Under the pieces are notes generated by a model. That model made no database searches. It was not told the DNA's origin and was given only the letters and a program-made list of their open reading frames with translations. The translations under genes and the position numbers were made by a program. This document shows, one piece after another, positions 16,263-22,893 of a DNA stretch of 64,000 nucleotides. Each line of letters opens with the position of its first letter. Position 1 is the stretch's first letter. Source of the DNA: Flagellimonas sp. S3867 (GTDB taxonomy: Bacteria; Bacteroidota; Bacteroidia; Flavobacteriales; Flavobacteriaceae). Location of the stretch: assembly GCF_014698935.1 (NCBI RefSeq), contig NZ_JACVMN010000001.1, positions 1,178,001 through 1,242,000 of the forward strand. The letters are read 5' to 3'.

Positions 16263-16529
16263 CTATACTAAAGTATCTTCAATAAGCTGACAAAGCACCT
16301 TTACTTGGTACAAAGCCTCTTTTTCTTCCTCATACAAGGGTTCTCTGGATTCGTAAATGGCCACATCGTGCACCCATTTTAGGGCCTTTACCCGATCAGG
16401 GCCATCGAGGGCATCTACATAGAGCAACAATTTTAACTGGGCGGGGCTAAGTTTTGATACGTGACGGGCATCATTCGTGATCATGGGCGCATTACAATGC
16501 GGGCATGGCAGACCATCATGTGTTGACAT
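16263..16529 (-). CDS. Small protein with a CxxC zinc-binding start, unknown function
   Basis: The protein has 88 residues. Residues 1-20 carry GLPCPHCNAPM, a CPxC half zinc ribbon. The rest is helical and charged (LSPAQLKLLLYVDAL, EPLYEEEKEALYQVKVL). With only one CxxC, metal binding would need a dimer or the nearby His. I do not recognise the family. The start codon lies within one of three copies of the 10-mer ATGTGTTGAC (16518-16527). Its upstream region (16559-16692) carries a structured inverted repeat, so its leader would fold strongly if transcribed from further upstream. Confidence 0.6.
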   Translation of the reverse strand: MSTHDGLPCPHCNAPMITNDARHVSKLSPAQLKLLLYVDALDGPDRVKALKWVHDVAIYESREPLYEEEKEALYQVKVLCQLIEDTLV

Positions 16530-16558
16530 AAATAATGTGGTTTAATAATTAAAAAACA

Positions 16559-16635
16559 GGGAGGATCACCGTCAACACATTCCAGGCTATGCCTAGATGG
16601 TCTCGGGACTTGCACCCGTATGCCCTCCCTTTTTT
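16559..16635. ncRNA. Structured element of unknown type (closed multi-hairpin)
   Basis: GGGAGG (16559-16564) pairs with CCTCCC (16624-16629) and encloses two hairpins: AGGC-TAT-GCCT (16584-16594) and CGGG-ACTTGCA-CCCG (16604-16618). TTTTTT follows on the plus strand; a shorter T-rich tract follows on the minus strand. On the minus strand the second hairpin reads GGGTGCAAGTCCC, one base from a tRNA T-arm, but no acceptor or anticodon stem fits around it. It is either a small RNA with its own terminator or a leader element of the 88-residue protein gene. Confidence 0.4.
16569..16582 (-). repeat. Inverted repeat copy 1 (GAATGTGTTGACGG)
   Basis: This 14-bp sequence is repeated exactly, in opposite orientation, at 16679-16692. 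Both copies are preceded, on their own strand, by GCATAGC at a short and variable distance. A shorter form (ATGTGTTGAC) overlaps the start codon of the 88-residue gene. Confidence 0.8.
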
Positions 16636-16678
16636 CTATGTAAACCAATTTTGGAGATTGTGCATAGCGAGGTTTTCA

Positions 16679-16692
16679 GAATGTGTTGACGG
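16679..16692 (+). repeat. Inverted repeat copy 2 (GAATGTGTTGACGG)
   Basis: Exact inverted copy of 16569-16582, 96 bp away. The stretch 16530-16798 between the small minus-strand gene and the next plus-strand gene holds these repeats and the structured element. I see no exact TANNTTTG box there. Confidence 0.8.
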
Positions 16693-16798
16693 CATAAAGA
16701 TACTGTTTAAAATAAAATGGTGGGATTTATCTTTATGTAACCAAAGGTTAATCGTGTAAAATGGGTAAATTGTGTTTATAAATGAGTCCAGCATAATT

Positions 16799-17305
16799 AT
16801 GAAAAAACAAATAACTATTCTTGACGATTACCTTAATAGTGCAGCGAAAGCCTTATCTGGAATTTTGATGATTGGGCTTTTTTTTGGTTCCCTTAATCTA
16901 TTTCGAAGTCCTCTGTTTCTTAAGGATCTTACAACTGGATTCCTATGTCTGCTAGCATTAAGTTTTATGGCGACTTTGTTTTTTTCTAAGAAAGTCCTGT
17001 TTATGGAAAATGAACGAACATACCAGGGACTTATATTTCGAGACAAAATATTATTTAAAAAAGAAATTGACCTAGTAAATGTGAAATCCCTCAATGTTTA
17101 TGACAACGGAAATCAAGTGGTTATACCTTGGTGGATTAGTATGACAGCAAATTTATTGACAGACGAAATAGCTTTTAATTTTAAATTAGAGACTACAACC
17201 GGAAAAGAAAAATATTTGATTTCTTTTAAGAGTACGGACTCAAAAAACAAAGCAATCGGATTTTTTAAAAGTAATATGGACTTGGAAATAAAAAACTGTG
17301 GGTAA
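16799..17305 (+). CDS. Small two-helix membrane protein, unknown
   Basis: The protein has 168 residues with the ATG at 16799. Two adjacent membrane helices lie at about 17-37 (AKALSGILMIGLFFGSLNLF) and 46-65 (LTTGFLCLLALSFMATLFF). A soluble beta-rich domain of about 100 residues follows (VLFMENERTYQGLIFRDKILF...; FKLETTTGKEKYLISFKS). The layout resembles bacterial PH-like membrane proteins, but no family can be named. It opens the accessory island. The junction repeat with GGCTATAATTCATTATGG lies a few bases after its stop. Confidence 0.7.
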   Translation: MKKQITILDDYLNSAAKALSGILMIGLFFGSLNLFRSPLFLKDLTTGFLCLLALSFMATLFFSKKVLFMENERTYQGLIFRDKILFKKEIDLVNVKSLNVYDNGNQVVIPWWISMTANLLTDEIAFNFKLETTTGKEKYLISFKSTDSKNKAIGFFKSNMDLEIKNCG

Positions 17306-17320
17306 CCTAGGCTATAATTC

Positions 17321-17343
17321 ATTATGGTTTTGTGCCACACCAA
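17321..17343 (+). repeat. Direct repeat, left copy, flanking the two-domain secreted protein
   Basis: A 23-bp sequence starting ATTATGGTTTTGTGCCACAC is repeated exactly at 18147-18169. The copies bracket one complete gene (17374-18084). Preceding bases GGCTATAATTC belong to a wider family also seen at 21236-21253. Confidence 0.9.
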
Positions 17344-17373
17344 AAATCAAAAGGACCAAAAAATATTCGGATC

Positions 17374-18084
17374 ATGAAAAAAATAATAACACTACTTATT
17401 TGTACTTTCCTTGCGTTTGCAATTAAAGCGCAGGGCATTATAGGTTCTTGGGAAGGCTATACCACTGCGGAGAATGGAGACCAGTTTAAAAATGTGGTGA
17501 TTTTTGCTGATGGTTATCAAGTAATCAGCATCTATGATGCCACTACCGGAAAATTTGTGCACTCCAATGGTGGTACCTGGAAATTGGAAGGAGATATGAT
17601 GACAGAGAAAGTAGAATTTGATACGGATAATCCTGAACGTGTGGGCTCCGAAGTAAGTTTTAAGGTCATTATTACCGAAAATACCATCCAGATTGCCGGT
17701 TCTGACCTCAAATTAACCCGAATAGATAATGGAACACCGGGAAAGTTAAGTGGAGCTTGGCTAATCTCCGGCAGAATGCGGCAAAGTAAAATGCAAACAA
17801 TCGATACAAATAGACCACGAAAAACCATGAAAATTTTATCTGGCACCCGATTTCAATGGATTGCCTATAATACAGATACAAAACAATTTATGGGAACGGG
17901 CGGGGGTACGTACACCACTTTAAATGGTGAATATACCGAGAACATCGAATTCTTTTCAAGGGACGATTCCAAAGCGGGACGGAGCCTAAAGTTTAATTAT
18001 GAACTGATCGATGGTAAATGGCACCATTCAGGTTTATCCAGTAAAGGAGACCCCATTCATGAAATTTGGAGTATTAGGGATTGA
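17374..18084 (+). CDS. Secreted protein with two lipocalin-like repeats, unknown
   Basis: The protein has 236 residues with the ATG at 17374 (MKKIITLLICTFLAFAIKAQ, a signal peptide cut after KAQ). The mature part repeats twice: IIGSWEGYTTAENGDQF (about 22-38) and KLSGAWLISGRMRQSKM (about 125-141) open two similar beta-rich domains of about 110 residues. Each continues with a GGTW/GGTYTTLNGEYTENIEF segment. This is typical of small periplasmic lipocalin-like proteins in Bacteroidota; the ligand is unknown. The gene is bracketed by 23-bp direct repeats, as if it were a mobile cassette. Confidence 0.75.
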   Translation: MKKIITLLICTFLAFAIKAQGIIGSWEGYTTAENGDQFKNVVIFADGYQVISIYDATTGKFVHSNGGTWKLEGDMMTEKVEFDTDNPERVGSEVSFKVIITENTIQIAGSDLKLTRIDNGTPGKLSGAWLISGRMRQSKMQTIDTNRPRKTMKILSGTRFQWIAYNTDTKQFMGTGGGTYTTLNGEYTENIEFFSRDDSKAGRSLKFNYELIDGKWHHSGLSSKGDPIHEIWSIRD

Positions 18085-18146
18085 TTGTATTGCGAAAGGC
18101 AACAGCAGAAGAGTAAAACTAAAGAGGCTGGCAATGGTTGTGATTT

Positions 18147-18169
18147 ATTATGGTTTTGTGCCACACCAA
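18147..18169 (+). repeat. Direct repeat, right copy
   Basis: Exact copy of 17321-17343. The bases just upstream (GGTTGTGATTT) match those of the left copy (GGCTATAATTC) except for four transitions, so homology extends at least 11 bp further left. Confidence 0.9.
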
Positions 18170-18227
18170 CCCGCTCGCTGCTTCGCAGACGCCGACACAA
18201 CGAAATCATGGCCAAAATCGTTGGCAC
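18158..18227 (+). repeat. attC-like imperfect palindrome at the cassette junction
   Basis: GTGCCA (18158-18163) and TGGCAC (18222-18227) are inverted. They enclose a hairpin CTGC-TTC-GCAG (18178-18188). Size and layout resemble an integron attC recombination site, though the core-site consensus is not met exactly. It ends 10 nt before the sigma-factor ATG. Confidence 0.4.
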
Positions 18228-18237
18228 CAGTTTAAAA

Positions 18238-19500
18238 ATGACCGTAACTAACAAGAAGCATAGTCAAGAGTTGACCGAACATTTTTTCAGAAATGAGTAC
18301 GGGAAAATGGTTTCTGTTATTACAAAATACATCGGAACAGAAAATGTCCAAACAGCGGAAGATATTGTACAGGAAACTTTACTGAAAGCGGTTGACTACT
18401 GGCAACACAAAGGAATACCAAAGAATCCACAGGCTTGGTTGTACACGACAGCAAAAAATCTGACACTTAACGTTCTAAAGCGAAAAAAGTATCAAACGGA
18501 ATTTAACGACCATACAATTGAACAAAGTTCTGAACAATTAGAAAATCTACAAATTTCCAAAGAACTCATAGCTGATGAACAACTAAAAATGATGTTCGTT
18601 TGTTGCCATTCCTCAATTTTCGAAAATTCACAAATTACACTAATCCTTAAAATTCTTTGCGGATTTAGTATATCCGAAATTGCAAATGCCTTTTTTACAT
18701 CAAAAGAAACAATTAACAAGCGTTTGGTAAGAGGTCGAAAACAATTGCGAACAAATAATGTGAGTTTTGAAATTCCAAAAAATCTTATCGAAAATCTTCC
18801 GATTGTTCTCAAAACCATTTTTTTGCTTTTTAACGAAGGTTACAGTCCTACACAAAAAAATGAGCTGATAAGATACGACTTGTGCCTTGAGGCAATACGC
18901 CTAACCGAAATTTTGGCACAAAGTGATATAATTACAAAAAAGGCAGACTGCTACTCTCTTTTGGCTTTAATGTACTTTAATGCTTCACGTTTTGATTCAC
19001 GAATGAATACGACAAATTCAATTATCGAAATGGACAAGCAAGACAGAAAAAATTGGAATCAAGAATTAATTAATAAAGGAATCCAAAATCTGAATCAAGC
19101 AACTAAACAAAAACAGATTTCAATTTATTTAATTTTGGCAACTATTTCTGCAAATCATTGTATTGCGCCAAGTTTTGAAGAAACCGATTGGGAAGAAATT
19201 TTATCACTTTATGACAGTTTAATTGAATTACAAGACACACCGATCTCAAGACTGAACAGAAGTGTTGCTCTTTCAAAAGTAAAAGGAAACACGGAAGCTA
19301 TATCTGAATTGAAACATCTTGAGAAGATAACCCAAATTGATAAAAACCACCTTTTTCATTCAACATTGGCTGAACTTTATAAATTGGAAAACGAAACGGA
19401 AAAAGCTAAAAGCAGCTACAAAAAAGCTATTTCTCTAACCAATAATAAACGAGATATAAAAATGCTTCAAAAAAAATTAATAGAAGTTGTCCTTATTTAA
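18238..19500 (+). CDS. ECF42-type RNA polymerase sigma factor with DUF6596/TPR extension
   Basis: The protein has 420 residues with the ATG at 18238. Sigma region 2 is at about 10-85 (ENVQTAEDIVQETLLKAVDY, then KNPQAWLYTTAKNLTLNVLK). Region 4 is at about 115-165 (LKILCGFSISEIANAFFTS, then ETINKRLVRGRKQLR). A long C-terminal extension (about 170-420) has FNEGYSPTQKNELIRYDLC and repeated helices. This layout, with YCII genes beside it, is that of the ECF42 group, where the extension replaces an anti-sigma factor. It probably drives the two YCII genes 44 bp downstream. Codon use looks more AT-rich than in the core genes. Confidence 0.9.
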   Translation: MTVTNKKHSQELTEHFFRNEYGKMVSVITKYIGTENVQTAEDIVQETLLKAVDYWQHKGIPKNPQAWLYTTAKNLTLNVLKRKKYQTEFNDHTIEQSSEQLENLQISKELIADEQLKMMFVCCHSSIFENSQITLILKILCGFSISEIANAFFTSKETINKRLVRGRKQLRTNNVSFEIPKNLIENLPIVLKTIFLLFNEGYSPTQKNELIRYDLCLEAIRLTEILAQSDIITKKADCYSLLALMYFNASRFDSRMNTTNSIIEMDKQDRKNWNQELINKGIQNLNQATKQKQISIYLILATISANHCIAPSFEETDWEEILSLYDSLIELQDTPISRLNRSVALSKVKGNTEAISELKHLEKITQIDKNHLFHSTLAELYKLENETEKAKSSYKKAISLTNNKRDIKMLQKKLIEVVLI

Positions 19501-19544
19501 CAAACCCGATTGTTATAAAGGTATAATCTATTAATCTAAAATTT

Positions 19545-19988
19545 ATGAAGAAAATTATTATTGGCTTAATGGTCTTTATGTCTATTTCAAACAGTTTTGC
19601 ACAATCTAACAGCAAAGCAGAAGTCCAACAAGAGTTTATGTTTTTTGTCTATTCAGATGGAAATCGTGTTACCAACCTTTCAACCGAAAAACAACAATTG
19701 CATATTCAAAAAATTGGAGCGTACATTGAAAATTTAGCAAAAACTGGTAACCTAAAAGACGCACAGCCTATAGCAATGGAAGGCATTAAAATATCAAGTC
19801 ACAAAAATGGTTTTAGCGAAACCCAACTAAATAAAGACAAGAAAGTAATAGCAGGATATTACCACATTTTAGCTACTGATATGGGTGAAGCGATAGCCAT
19901 TGCAAAAGCAGACCCAAGATTTGAGGAAGAAGGATGGGAAATAGTAATCCGTCCAATTAAAAAAGTCGAAGGAATCAATAAAAAGTAA
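19545..19988 (+). CDS. Exported YCII-family protein lacking the DGPF motif
   Basis: The protein has 147 residues. It begins with a signal peptide (MKKIIIGLMVFMSISNSFAQ), unlike normal cytosolic YCII proteins. The mature part matches the YCII/DGPF fold of its neighbour at 20007: EFMFFVYSDGNRVTNLSTEK versus EFMLFIRSEGNPVANLSPEQ, and VIAGYYHILATDMGEAIAIA versus VISGYYHILAKDLNEAIGIA. The DGPF motif is replaced by SETQLNKD. The two arose by duplication. A periplasmic role, with loss of the usual motif, is inferred. It lies in the predicted ECF42 regulon. Confidence 0.85.
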   Translation: MKKIIIGLMVFMSISNSFAQSNSKAEVQQEFMFFVYSDGNRVTNLSTEKQQLHIQKIGAYIENLAKTGNLKDAQPIAMEGIKISSHKNGFSETQLNKDKKVIAGYYHILATDMGEAIAIAKADPRFEEEGWEIVIRPIKKVEGINKK

Positions 19989-20006
19989 TCTCAAAAAATA
20001 TCAATC

Positions 20007-20366
20007 ATGAAAGAATTTATGTTATTTATACGAAGTGAAGGAAATCCAGTAGCAAACCTTTCGCCGGAACAACAACAAGAACACGTTCAAAAAGTTGGTG
20101 GATTTATCAAAAAAATGGTCGGAGAAGGGAAAATGAAATCAGCCCAACCTTTGGAAATGCAAGGACACATTTTGTCCTTTGAAAATGGCAGTTTTACAGA
20201 CGGTCCATTTAACGAAACCAAAGAAGTCATTTCTGGATATTATCATATTTTGGCAAAGGATTTGAATGAGGCGATTGGAATTGCAAAATCCGACCCAAGG
20301 TTTGAAGACGGAAAATGGAGAATTGAAGTTCGTCCAATTATGAAGGTTGACGGAATTAACGAATAA
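20007..20366 (+). CDS. YCII/DGPF-domain protein
   Basis: The protein has 119 residues with no signal peptide. It starts MKEFMLFIRSEGNPVANLSP, carries the signature DGPF in GSFTDGPFNETKEVISGYYH, and ends with DPRFEDGKWRIEVRPI. YCII proteins form dimeric alpha+beta barrels. DGPF members are the standard partners of ECF41/ECF42 sigma factors, but their biochemical role is unsettled. It lies 18 bp after the exported paralogue and is followed by a strong terminator at 20420. This closes the sigma factor-YCII-YCII unit. Confidence 0.92.
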   Translation: MKEFMLFIRSEGNPVANLSPEQQQEHVQKVGGFIKKMVGEGKMKSAQPLEMQGHILSFENGSFTDGPFNETKEVISGYYHILAKDLNEAIGIAKSDPRFEDGKWRIEVRPIMKVDGINE

Positions 20367-20419
20367 GTACCGCAAATGCAGTGGAATTAAAACTGCTGTC
20401 AACAACGCATAAAAATAAT

Positions 20420-20455
20420 AGCGACTTTGAGGCTTAATCAAAGTCGCTAATTTTA
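20420..20455 (+). terminator. Terminator of the ECF42/YCII operon
   Basis: AGCGACTTTGA and TCAAAGTCGCT form an 11-bp perfect stem around a 7-nt loop, followed by AATTTTATATTT. It lies 53 bp after the YCII stop. The 199-bp gap to the next gene (20367-20565) otherwise holds only AT-rich sequence, with AACAACGCATAAAAA just before the hairpin. Confidence 0.85.
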
Positions 20456-20565
20456 TATTTACTGATAAATCTTAAACAAAAGTTAGTGTTTTAAATTCGC
20501 GACTATTCGTATATAAAACCATTAGCTGCAAGCCAAATCAAACAACTGATAAGACGTGAAAAATA

Positions 20566-21213
20566 ATGAGTAACAAATTACTTTTTTTGATAGGAATACT
20601 TGGAGTAACACTTTTTGGTATGGCTTCCTTTTTGGGTGGTTTTCAATTTGATGATTATGACCCAATTTCACAATATATAAGTGAAACAATGGCTGTTGAC
20701 ACGCCATATGGAAAAAAGCTAAGGTTTTTCGGATATATACCAGGTGGAATTCTATTGGCAATATTTTCTTTCGTTGGGTTGCAAAAGTTCCCTAAATCGA
20801 ATCTGACCAAAATTGGATTTTTAGGACTTGGAATATTTTATGGTATTGCAACTATAGTAGTTGGAATATTTCCTTGTGACCAAGGTTGCAATAAAGAGTT
20901 AGTTGACCCAAGTATTTCGCAAATAATACATAATTTGACTGGAATGTTAACCTACATTTTTGTTCCAGTCAGCATTATAATTATTGGTCTTGGATTACTT
21001 AAATCAAAAAATTACCGCGGATTATCAAAAATTGGAATCATTTGCGGATTAATTAGCATTGTGTTTATCGGTTTATTAATGTCTGATCCTTTATCAAATT
21101 ACGCAGGCTTATTTCAGCGAATTACTGAGGGCATATTTATCATCTGGATTATTACTTGTTCTATATTTATTAAAAAAGGTGCTTTATTAGAAAAGAATAC
21201 CTACAGAAATTAA
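20566..21213 (+). CDS. DUF998 membrane protein
   Basis: The protein has 215 residues and six predicted helices: LLFLIGILGVTLFGMASFLG, IPGGILLAIFSFVGLQKF, IGFLGLGIFYGIATIVVGIF, NLTGMLTYIFVPVSIIIIGL, ISKIGIICGLISIVFIGLL and EGIFIIWIITCSIFI. The loop after helix 1 (YDPISQYISETMAVDTPYGK) and the FPCDQGCNKE segment between helices match the DUF998 family. That family has no proven function. The gene stands alone and is followed by the palindromic junction at 21231. Confidence 0.82.
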   Translation: MSNKLLFLIGILGVTLFGMASFLGGFQFDDYDPISQYISETMAVDTPYGKKLRFFGYIPGGILLAIFSFVGLQKFPKSNLTKIGFLGLGIFYGIATIVVGIFPCDQGCNKELVDPSISQIIHNLTGMLTYIFVPVSIIIIGLGLLKSKNYRGLSKIGIICGLISIVFIGLLMSDPLSNYAGLFQRITEGIFIIWIITCSIFIKKGALLEKNTYRN

Positions 21214-21230
21214 TATGAAGCCAACAGTTA

Positions 21231-21251
21231 ACAATGGCTATAATCCATTGT
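21231..21251 (+). repeat. Palindromic junction repeat
   Basis: ACAATGG and CCATTGT form a 7-bp perfect stem around CTATAAT. The right part, GGCTATAATCCATTGTGG, matches the junction at 17309-17327 with only two transitions. The downstream gene's GTG start lies in its right arm. Confidence 0.75.
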
Positions 21252-21483
21252 GGCGGATTTTCCCAATGGTTTTATAACAGCTATTGGTTTTGTTAGTCTA
21301 GTTCTTATATTTAGCTTTTTCTTTATTTCTTTTTTAATGACCAAGAATACTAGTAAACGCAATACAGAAGTGTTATACAAAATAAATGGTGGAAATCCAT
21401 TGTTGAACATTTTTATGCTTTCCAGTATTTTAATTGCAATTTTTCATGTTTTAGCTATGCTTGATTATTTACCAACCTGGTAA
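21250..21483 (+). CDS. Small two-helix membrane protein, unknown
   Basis: The protein has 77 residues from a GTG at 21250. Helix 1 is ITAIGFVSLVLIFSFFFISF, followed by a basic loop (MTKNTSKRNTEVLYKINGG), then helix 2 LLNIFMLSSILIAIFHVLAM. The start is uncertain because it falls inside the palindromic repeat; no in-frame ATG precedes helix 1. The gene is probably real because two clean hydrophobic helices are kept open between two repeats. Function unknown. Confidence 0.5.
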   Translation: MADFPNGFITAIGFVSLVLIFSFFFISFLMTKNTSKRNTEVLYKINGGNPLLNIFMLSSILIAIFHVLAMLDYLPTW

Positions 21484-21502
21484 AATTATTCTCTTTTAGA
21501 TC

Positions 21503-21997
21503 ATGACACAGATTATTCCAGCACTCTCAAAAGAAACTTACCCAATTATAGCGGATTTAGCCAAAAGTATATGGACAGAACATTATACGCCAATAATTGG
21601 AATACATCAGGTTGAATACATGCTGGACAAATTTCAGTCTGCTAATGCAATCGAAGATCAAATCAAAAATGGAATCCTCTATTATCTAATATTTTACCAA
21701 GAGACTCCCGTTGGTTATTTTTCCTATAGTATCAACGAAAACTTTCTTTTTTTGAGCAAATTATATGTCTTAAAATCAGCCCGGGGAAATAGTTTGGGCA
21801 GAGCGGCACTTTCGTTTATTGAAGCACAGGCAAGAGAACTTGAATTAAAAAAAATAAAATTGACGGTAAACAAATACAATACCAATTCCATTAAGGCATA
21901 TGAGAGAATGGGTTTTATCAATATTGAAGCTATAGTACAGGATATTGGCAACAGCTATGTAATGGATGATTACGTCTTGGAGAAAGTAATAGAATAA
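21503..21997 (+). CDS. GNAT-family N-acetyltransferase
   Basis: The protein has 164 residues. It begins with a typical GNAT first strand and helix (MTQIIPALSKETYPIIADLA), and the central strand LFLSKLYVLKSARGNSLGRA contains the acetyl-CoA pyrophosphate loop (RGNSLGRAAL). The C-terminal part has KYNTNSIKAYERMGFINIEA with the conserved Asn and Tyr. The length and the KLYVLKxxRGxxxG pattern are typical of single-domain GNATs in flavobacteria. The substrate is not predictable. It starts 19 bp after the small membrane protein gene. Confidence 0.88.
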   Translation: MTQIIPALSKETYPIIADLAKSIWTEHYTPIIGIHQVEYMLDKFQSANAIEDQIKNGILYYLIFYQETPVGYFSYSINENFLFLSKLYVLKSARGNSLGRAALSFIEAQARELELKKIKLTVNKYNTNSIKAYERMGFINIEAIVQDIGNSYVMDDYVLEKVIE

Positions 21998-22022
21998 TTA
22001 ACAGCAAATAACAATCGCCAAA

Positions 22023-22493
22023 ATGAATAATAAGCTTAGCATTATCAGCATAATGTTTTTCTTGCTGTCCATTGCCATTTACGGTCAAGAAGAATGGACT
22101 AGTGAACAGCAACAGATATTGGAAACAATGCAGTTTTTTTCAGAAACAACCGCTCCTAATGGAAAAGGAGCTGATGCATACGGTAGTTATCTTTCTGATG
22201 ACTTTAGCAGATGGACCATTGGAAGTTCCATTACCAATAACAAGAACAAATGGGTTGAAGGAGTTAGAGAATGGTTTGATGATGGATGGCGTGTTTCAGA
22301 AAGAAAACAGCAAAATCTTGAAATTCTGATTATAGATAGCTATGCGCATACGCGTAGAATTGTAACAGAAACGTATTTAGGCCCTAAAGGTGATACTTCA
22401 GAATCAAAAGCTGCTTTGGCCGAAATATGGATTAAGAAAGATAACAAGTGGTTGCTATATAGAGTCAATGTACATCCAATGCCAAATGATTGA
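22023..22493 (+). CDS. Secreted SnoaL/NTF2-like protein
   Basis: The protein has 156 residues with a signal peptide (LSIISIMFFLLSIAIYGQ). The mature domain, about 20-156, begins with a helix containing QQQILETMQFFSETTAPNGK, then DAYGSYLSDDFSRWTIGSS, and ends with AALAEIWIKKDNKWLLYRVN. The last is the terminal strand of NTF2-like (SnoaL/DUF4440) cone-shaped folds. Such proteins bind or isomerise small molecules; many have no known role. It starts 25 bp after the acetyltransferase. Confidence 0.72.
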   Translation: MNNKLSIISIMFFLLSIAIYGQEEWTSEQQQILETMQFFSETTAPNGKGADAYGSYLSDDFSRWTIGSSITNNKNKWVEGVREWFDDGWRVSERKQQNLEILIIDSYAHTRRIVTETYLGPKGDTSESKAALAEIWIKKDNKWLLYRVNVHPMPND

Positions 22494-22594
22494 AAGAATT
22501 AAAGACAAAAGCACAAGAATGACTATAATCGCTGACGCCAGTTCGCTTCGTTTTGGCCCTATATTACAACAGAAGCTGCACTAAATACAATAAA

Positions 22595-22891
22595 ATGATA
22601 CGAATCATATACAACTGGAAAGTAGCCCCTAAAAACTTAGAGCTTTTTATTGAGACATGGAAACGAACAACCAATAGGATCCATGAAGAAGTTGAAGGAG
22701 CACGAGGCAGTTTTATGTTGCAGAATCATGAAGATTCCACAATAATAAAGACCATAGCAAGATGGGATTCTCTCGAAGATTGGAAAAAGTTTTGGAATGA
22801 AGGCAATCACAGCCAAATGGGGTCCATGCATGATTTGGGGAAACGGGTCTCAATAGAAATCTTCAAGGAGGTTGATGATTTTACAAAATAA
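22595..22891 (+). CDS. Antibiotic biosynthesis monooxygenase-like (dimeric alpha+beta barrel) protein
   Basis: The protein has 98 residues with the ATG at 22595 (MIRIIYNWKVAPKNLELFIE). The pattern of strand, helix (ELFIETWKRTTNRIHEEV), strand GARGSFMLQNHEDSTIIKTI, then WDSLEDWKKFW fits the ABM family fold. ABM-type proteins are cofactorless monooxygenases or small-ligand binders; activity here is unproven. The upstream 100 bp (22494-22594) hold no gene but do hold a stretch (CTATAATCGCTGACGCCAG) reminiscent of the junction repeats. The AraC-family gene follows after 2 bp. Confidence 0.75.
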   Translation: MIRIIYNWKVAPKNLELFIETWKRTTNRIHEEVEGARGSFMLQNHEDSTIIKTIARWDSLEDWKKFWNEGNHSQMGSMHDLGKRVSIEIFKEVDDFTK

Positions 22892-22893
22892 AA

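Noticed and set aside
16559..16635. A tRNA gene on the minus strand
   Set aside because: One hairpin resembles a T-arm (GGGTGCAAGTCCC), but the T54-T55 pair is broken, the arm lies at the wrong end of the structure, and no matching acceptor stem or anticodon arm is present.
16559..16635. A cobalamin riboswitch, suggested by GGTGCAAGTCC
   Set aside because: The B12 box (GCCACTG-type) and the other conserved core segments are absent, and the neighbouring gene has no link to B12.
18085..18237. An N-terminal extension of the ECF42 sigma factor from an upstream in-frame start
   Set aside because: The extra residues lie across the junction repeat and palindrome, have no sigma-factor similarity, and an ATG at 18238 gives the expected family start.
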